From an uncultured Oxalobacteraceae bacterium (GTDB taxonomy: Bacteria > Pseudomonadota > Gammaproteobacteria > Burkholderiales > Burkholderiaceae_D), in the NCBI GenBank assembly GCA_903862415.1, contig CAIOYD010000025.1:1-64000 (forward strand): 64,000 nt of DNA, in the 5' to 3' direction. The first letter of the stretch is position 1; each line of letters begins with the position of its first letter. The notes beneath the pieces are model-generated. The model did not search any database and was not told the DNA's origin. It saw nothing but the letters and a program-made list of their open reading frames with translations. The translations under genes were made by a program, and so were the position numbers. Below, piece by piece: positions 60,456-64,000 of the stretch.

Positions 60456-63323
60456 TTACATTTTGTAGTTCAGGCTGAGGAAGTAAGTTGCACCAGTTTG
60501 AGTACGGGTATTAACAGAGCCATCGCCATTGTTGATTTGGTAGTACGGACGATTGATGTTGTTACCTTCAAAACGTAAGGACAAGCCCTTCATTGCACCG
60601 GTTTGGATTTCATAACCGATTTGAGCAGAGATCCAGCGTTGTGCCTGGATGTACTCTAATGAAGGCCAGCCACCGACACTGGTGTTACCAACACTACCGA
60701 CGTATTTAGAACGCATGTTATCCGCGATAAATGCGCTGAAACCATTACGCTCATAGTACATCACCAACTTGTCATTCACCTTGGACAAACCTGGCAACGG
60801 AATGCTACCCGAATTCGGAGTTTGGTCAGGATTTTGTCCAATCGTGTTAGGCAAAGATACCGAGCTGGTTGTGTAGGAATAGCTGCCAGTGACACCGAAA
60901 CCGTCTAACACATTTGCTACCAGATTCAGTGGGACCGATACAGTCAATTCACTACCGTACAAGTTACCACCGGAACCATTCACCGTTGTTGTGTAGATAC
61001 CTGTATTACCAGTTGGTAACGGTGCTACGCCGAACGAGGACAGATAAGGTGTGTAGTTGTAGGCCGAATTTGTCATCGGAACAATATACGTGTCGAGCTT
61101 TTTGTAGAATGCTGCGGCACTGATATAGCCCTTTTTGCCAAAATATTTTTCTAACGAAATATCAGCGGCATCTGCCAGGAACGGTTTCAGGAATGGATTA
61201 CCAGCCGAACCTTCAAAGCGTGGATTTTGAGCCACTCCGTTGATTGCTGCAGGTGACGAATTCACTGAGAACGAGAACGAACCGCGCATATCGGTCATGT
61301 TAGGACGAGCCAACTCTCTCGACAGAGCTACTTTCAGAGCGGTATCGTTACCCAGATCACCTTTCAAGTTTAACGATGGCAAGAAGTTGTTGTAAGTAGT
61401 TCCTTCTGTAGTTTGACCGCCATTGACAGATGGATCATTCAACACTGGTGTTGAACCAACATTGGCCTGATAACCCGATGCCGACTGATTTGTACGGACT
61501 AATTGCGCACCAACATTACCGCGCACTGGCAAGCTGCCCACTGCGGAATCGATGTCCAGTTTTGCGTATGCTGTCGTTACTTTTTCTTCCACGCCCCATG
61601 TTTTGGACAGAATGTCATTGTTATATTTACGCTCTAACGCTGCACCCGGAACCAAATCAACAGTAGGATTGAAGCCCAACATATTGATACCTGTACCACC
61701 GACGTTATTGATGGTGGAAGCACCTGCTGGCATAGGGATACGTGCATAACCATTATTGGCAGCAGAAATAATCAAACCTTCGTCCGTGATGGCGCTTTTG
61801 GTACGGTCTGTGTAATTCAGGCCAAATTTAACGTCCGTAAATGCACCCGCATTCAAGTCATGCTTCAAATCAAACCGAATGGCACTCACTTTATCGGTGA
61901 TGGTTGGGCCTTTGGAATAACCTGCCTGCGCTACACTGCTGCATGACGGATCGTTAGGAACCAATGGACTGGAAATACCACTCCAGCCGCATTGATTACG
62001 AATTGCCATGGTAGATGGGTCGGTCAGGCTGGCACCATAGACCATTTGCGGAACGCTGGAACCCAAACCACTCATTTGCAGAGTTTGCGGGGTTGCCAGA
62101 CCGGCATAGTATTCGTTATCGCGCTGAACGCTTTGTGCTGAGTTATGACTCAAATCAACTACGGCAGTCCAACCATTGTCCAGTTTTAATGTATTTTTCC
62201 AGCCCAGTGATTTGAGCGTATCGTTTTCAAGCAAACCTTCGTTACGATCAATCAAGTTCACACCAGTCATTGTCGTACTTGTTGCTACGCCATTTGACAC
62301 CGTTGTATTAGTGAAATTGCCTGTGCCTGGAATTTGTAATTCATTAATCTTCGAGTAGTCTTTGATTTTTGAATAGAACAAATCCACTTCACTGGTGAAG
62401 TTTTTGCTAGGCTTGTATTCAAAAATACCAGCCACGCCGTTGCGATGATCAGTCACATTCGTAGTGTCGATATTGAATCCGTTACCACCTGGTACTTTAA
62501 CGCCAGCAACAGTATTGCCGCTTGTGTCTGTCACAATACCCTTGTAGTCACCCCAAGTGCCGAAATCATTATGGCCAGAACCACTTTCCTGGTGAACGAT
62601 ACCCAATGCCACACCAATGGTGCGATCAGCAAATTGGTCTATGTAAGTAAAGGTTTCGCGTTCGCCCTTACCCTTATTCTGCAGGCCAACACCATTTTTA
62701 GTGCCTTGCAGACCAACACTGACAGTGCGTTTGGAAAATGCCAGTGGATCGATCAAACGCTGATCAATCGTACCGGACAAGCCCTGGCCGACGACTTCAG
62801 CGTCATTCGATTTATAAACGACAGCGCTACCGATCAATTCGGCTGGATAAACGCTTAAATCGACAGCACGGCTGTCGGCTGTACTTGTCTGTTCACGACC
62901 ATTTAACAGGTAGCCCGCGAAATCAGGGCTCAAACCACGAATACTGATGACAGTGGCGTTACCGTTTTTGTCACGCTGTGTAGTTAAACCTGGCAAACGT
63001 GCCAGCGATTCTGCAACCGTGGTATCTGGCAATTTACCGATATCTTCGGAAGAAATGGCTTCAACAATGGAGTCGCTGTTTTTCTTGATGGAGATCGCGT
63101 CTTCAATACCCTTGCGAATACCGGTAACAACCACAGTATTAACTGCATCTGCTTTGGCAGCAGGAGCCGCTTGCTCCGTAGTCGCTGGTGCTGCTTCCTG
63201 CGCATAAGCTGCATTCATCATCCCAAACAACAACACTGCACAACCGGCAGCAACTGGTCTGAGTTTAAATACTTGTCTTTCCTGATCCAGAGTACTTCCG
63301 TCTTTTTTTGCTTTCTGATTCAT
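60456..63323 (-). CDS. TonB-dependent outer-membrane receptor of the alpha-glucan locus
   Basis: The start at 63323 (AAGGAGCCTAAAG before the ATG) gives 955 residues. A basic N-terminus and signal (VAAGCAVLLFGMMNAAYAQ) are followed by an Ala-rich linker, a TonB-box-like NTVVVTGIRKG and the plug (EDIGKLPDTTVAESLARLPG). This is the large Caulobacter MalA-like class of carbohydrate receptors. The barrel ends in LSLNYKM. It should import maltodextrins. Two AAAGCGCTTT operators lie 260-300 bases upstream of the start, so the transcript may have a long leader. The gene is AT-richer than the minus-strand glycosidase run. Confidence 0.92.
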   Translation of the reverse strand: MNQKAKKDGSTLDQERQVFKLRPVAAGCAVLLFGMMNAAYAQEAAPATTEQAAPAAKADAVNTVVVTGIRKGIEDAISIKKNSDSIVEAISSEDIGKLPDTTVAESLARLPGLTTQRDKNGNATVISIRGLSPDFAGYLLNGREQTSTADSRAVDLSVYPAELIGSAVVYKSNDAEVVGQGLSGTIDQRLIDPLAFSKRTVSVGLQGTKNGVGLQNKGKGERETFTYIDQFADRTIGVALGIVHQESGSGHNDFGTWGDYKGIVTDTSGNTVAGVKVPGGNGFNIDTTNVTDHRNGVAGIFEYKPSKNFTSEVDLFYSKIKDYSKINELQIPGTGNFTNTTVSNGVATSTTMTGVNLIDRNEGLLENDTLKSLGWKNTLKLDNGWTAVVDLSHNSAQSVQRDNEYYAGLATPQTLQMSGLGSSVPQMVYGASLTDPSTMAIRNQCGWSGISSPLVPNDPSCSSVAQAGYSKGPTITDKVSAIRFDLKHDLNAGAFTDVKFGLNYTDRTKSAITDEGLIISAANNGYARIPMPAGASTINNVGGTGINMLGFNPTVDLVPGAALERKYNNDILSKTWGVEEKVTTAYAKLDIDSAVGSLPVRGNVGAQLVRTNQSASGYQANVGSTPVLNDPSVNGGQTTEGTTYNNFLPSLNLKGDLGNDTALKVALSRELARPNMTDMRGSFSFSVNSSPAAINGVAQNPRFEGSAGNPFLKPFLADAADISLEKYFGKKGYISAAAFYKKLDTYIVPMTNSAYNYTPYLSSFGVAPLPTGNTGIYTTTVNGSGGNLYGSELTVSVPLNLVANVLDGFGVTGSYSYTTSSVSLPNTIGQNPDQTPNSGSIPLPGLSKVNDKLVMYYERNGFSAFIADNMRSKYVGSVGNTSVGGWPSLEYIQAQRWISAQIGYEIQTGAMKGLSLRFEGNNINRPYYQINNGDGSVNTRTQTGATYFLSLNYKM

Positions 63324-63581
63324 CTTTAGGCTCCTTGTTGATTTTTTAATTTCTTCGTGTGCAGCTCGGCTGCTAACTTTTGCATTCAGGTAACAGAACT
63401 CTTGTCCCGAGGCCATTGTGTACTAATACTAAATTTAGTGTCAATCATAAATCTGTTAAAAATCCTTAAAATATTCAAGAAATTAGCTATAAACCACAGT
63501 ATATGTTGTTTAATCACATCAAATTAAACGTAGTATAACTACATAAATAATTGTTTTAAGTTTTAAATACTCCAAAAATTC

Positions 63582-63591
63582 AAAGCGCTTT
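63582..63591. promoter_or_regulatory. LacI-type operator core AAAGCGCTTT, distal pair copy 1
   Basis: The palindromic core sits in TTCAAAGCGCTTTAA. It matches the site at 56690-56703 and lies upstream of the second TonB receptor. Confidence 0.78.
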
Positions 63592-63613
63592 AAAAATTAC
63601 TCGCCGTAAATCC

Positions 63614-63623
63614 AAAGCGCTTT
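63614..63623. promoter_or_regulatory. LacI-type operator core AAAGCGCTTT, distal pair copy 2
   Basis: The second core, in CCAAAGCGCTTTTA, has its centre 32 bp from copy 1, three helical turns, compatible with cooperative binding. Confidence 0.75.
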
Positions 63624-63668
63624 TAATTTTTCGGAATGGGATTAGTCAACTAAATTAAAAGTGTCAGG

Positions 63669-63699
63669 CAAAAAAAATCCCCTGTCTGAAACAGGGGAT
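63669..63699 (-). terminator. Rho-independent terminator of the methyltransferase gene
   Basis: ATCCCCTGT (63677-63685) pairs with ACAGGGGAT (63691-63699). On the minus strand a T-run follows at 63669-63676. It lies 28 bases after the methyltransferase stop. Confidence 0.88.
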
Positions 63700-63727
63700 A
63701 CACTATGACGCTGATGATTAACTCAGA

Positions 63728-64000
63728 TTAGCCCTTAACGATATTAATCATCTGAAAGGTGCCACCAAAATAGCGGGTGACCTTCATGTCGGCAATTGCA
63801 ACATTTTTCGGCAGCCACTGGGCCACTTCCCCATGCCACAAATCTGGCGCAAACGGTTCGAGCACGCTCAAAATCGGCATCCAGATATATTTAACCGGAT
63901 TCCAGCGGCTAGGGCGGGCAAAATCGACGATGGTCAAGGTTCCGCCCGGGCGCAACACCCGCAATCCTTCAGACAGGGTTTTCACGCGCACGTCCATGGG
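63728..64000 (-). CDS. Class I SAM-dependent methyltransferase, C-terminal part (UbiE-like)
   Basis: The last 90 residues of a methyltransferase whose start lies beyond the right edge. GLRVLRPGGTLTIVDFARP is the post-motif region of UbiE/Coq5-type enzymes, with the typical LRPGG turn. The end (GGTFQMINIVKG) also fits that family. The first in-frame methionine near the edge is internal, because the frame stays open to base 64000. The substrate cannot be inferred from this part. Confidence 0.8.
   Translation of the reverse strand, partial: PMDVRVKTLSEGLRVLRPGGTLTIVDFARPSRWNPVKYIWMPILSVLEPFAPDLWHGEVAQWLPKNVAIADMKVTRYFGGTFQMINIVKG

Larger units (their letters stand above)
63324..63727. other. 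Control region of the second TonB receptor gene
   Basis: These 404 bases hold the two operators and the methyltransferase terminator near the right end. A palindrome ACTAAATTTAGT lies at 63428-63439. The rest is AT-rich with no gene seen. Confidence 0.55.

Noticed and set aside
1-64000. CRISPR arrays, tRNA or rRNA genes, prophage genes
   Set aside because: None seen. The repeated palindromes are spaced and placed as operators, not as arrays.

Overview
The window is typical Gram-negative chromosome: Tat and Sec signal peptides, two TonB-dependent outer-membrane receptors, and two multi-gene glucan-utilisation loci. A glucokinase fused to an RpiR-type regulator, a cNMP/CBS/DUF294 protein coupled to a DnaQ-like exonuclease, and a moderate base composition fit a betaproteobacterium of the Burkholderiales, perhaps Oxalobacteraceae such as Undibacterium. 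That placement is an inference from gene content. I saw no rRNA, tRNA, CRISPR array or prophage. The only mobile element recognised is a probable IS21-like element cut by the left edge.

Layout. 1-1272: a LytS-type sensor kinase whose partner response-regulator gene seems to be interrupted after about nine codons by the IS element. 1405-20568: mixed genes. These are a Tat-exported bicovalent flavin oxidase, an unusual PI3/4-kinase-like or HipA-like protein, an MFS carrier, a histidine-rich CDF exporter, two orphan periplasmic binding proteins, a TAXI-type membrane-anchored binding protein overlapping a HAF-repeat protein, a uracil-DNA glycosylase, an AhpD/YHS/AraC cassette, a DUF885 peptidase, the DUF294/exonuclease pair and a pentapeptide-repeat protein. 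20684-24123: a glutamine-synthetase-like ligase, aminotransferase and GntR operon behind a perfect 26-bp palindrome. 24345-25553: a CPA2 antiporter, followed by a REP-like inverted repeat.

25756-34298 is a beta-glucoside locus (TonB receptor, LacI regulator, MFS carrier, GH1 beta-glucosidase, flavin-dependent halogenase homologue). Four copies of the 14-bp palindrome TGAAAACGTTTTCA define its regulon. 34313-40944 is a compact divergent cluster: membrane spermidine-synthase-like protein and Tat flavoprotein on one side; DUF350, SPFH-SHOCT, zinc-ribbon DUF4178, a 57-residue Gly/Ser-rich membrane peptide and S-adenosylmethionine decarboxylase on the other. It is the best candidate here for a poorly described system.

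40972-63323 is an alpha-glucan locus. A long minus-strand run encodes a maltose-type MFS carrier, two GH13 enzymes, GH31, a LacI regulator, pullulanase, a glucokinase-RpiR fusion, glucokinase and a Tas-like reductase. A secreted alpha-amylase, a lipoprotein, a second halogenase homologue and a second TonB receptor lie upstream. Three AAAGCGCTTT palindromes probably bind the embedded LacI regulator. The expected flow is: outer-membrane uptake of glucans, periplasmic hydrolysis, MFS import, cytoplasmic hydrolysis to glucose, then phosphorylation by glucokinase. The right edge cuts a UbiE-like methyltransferase gene.
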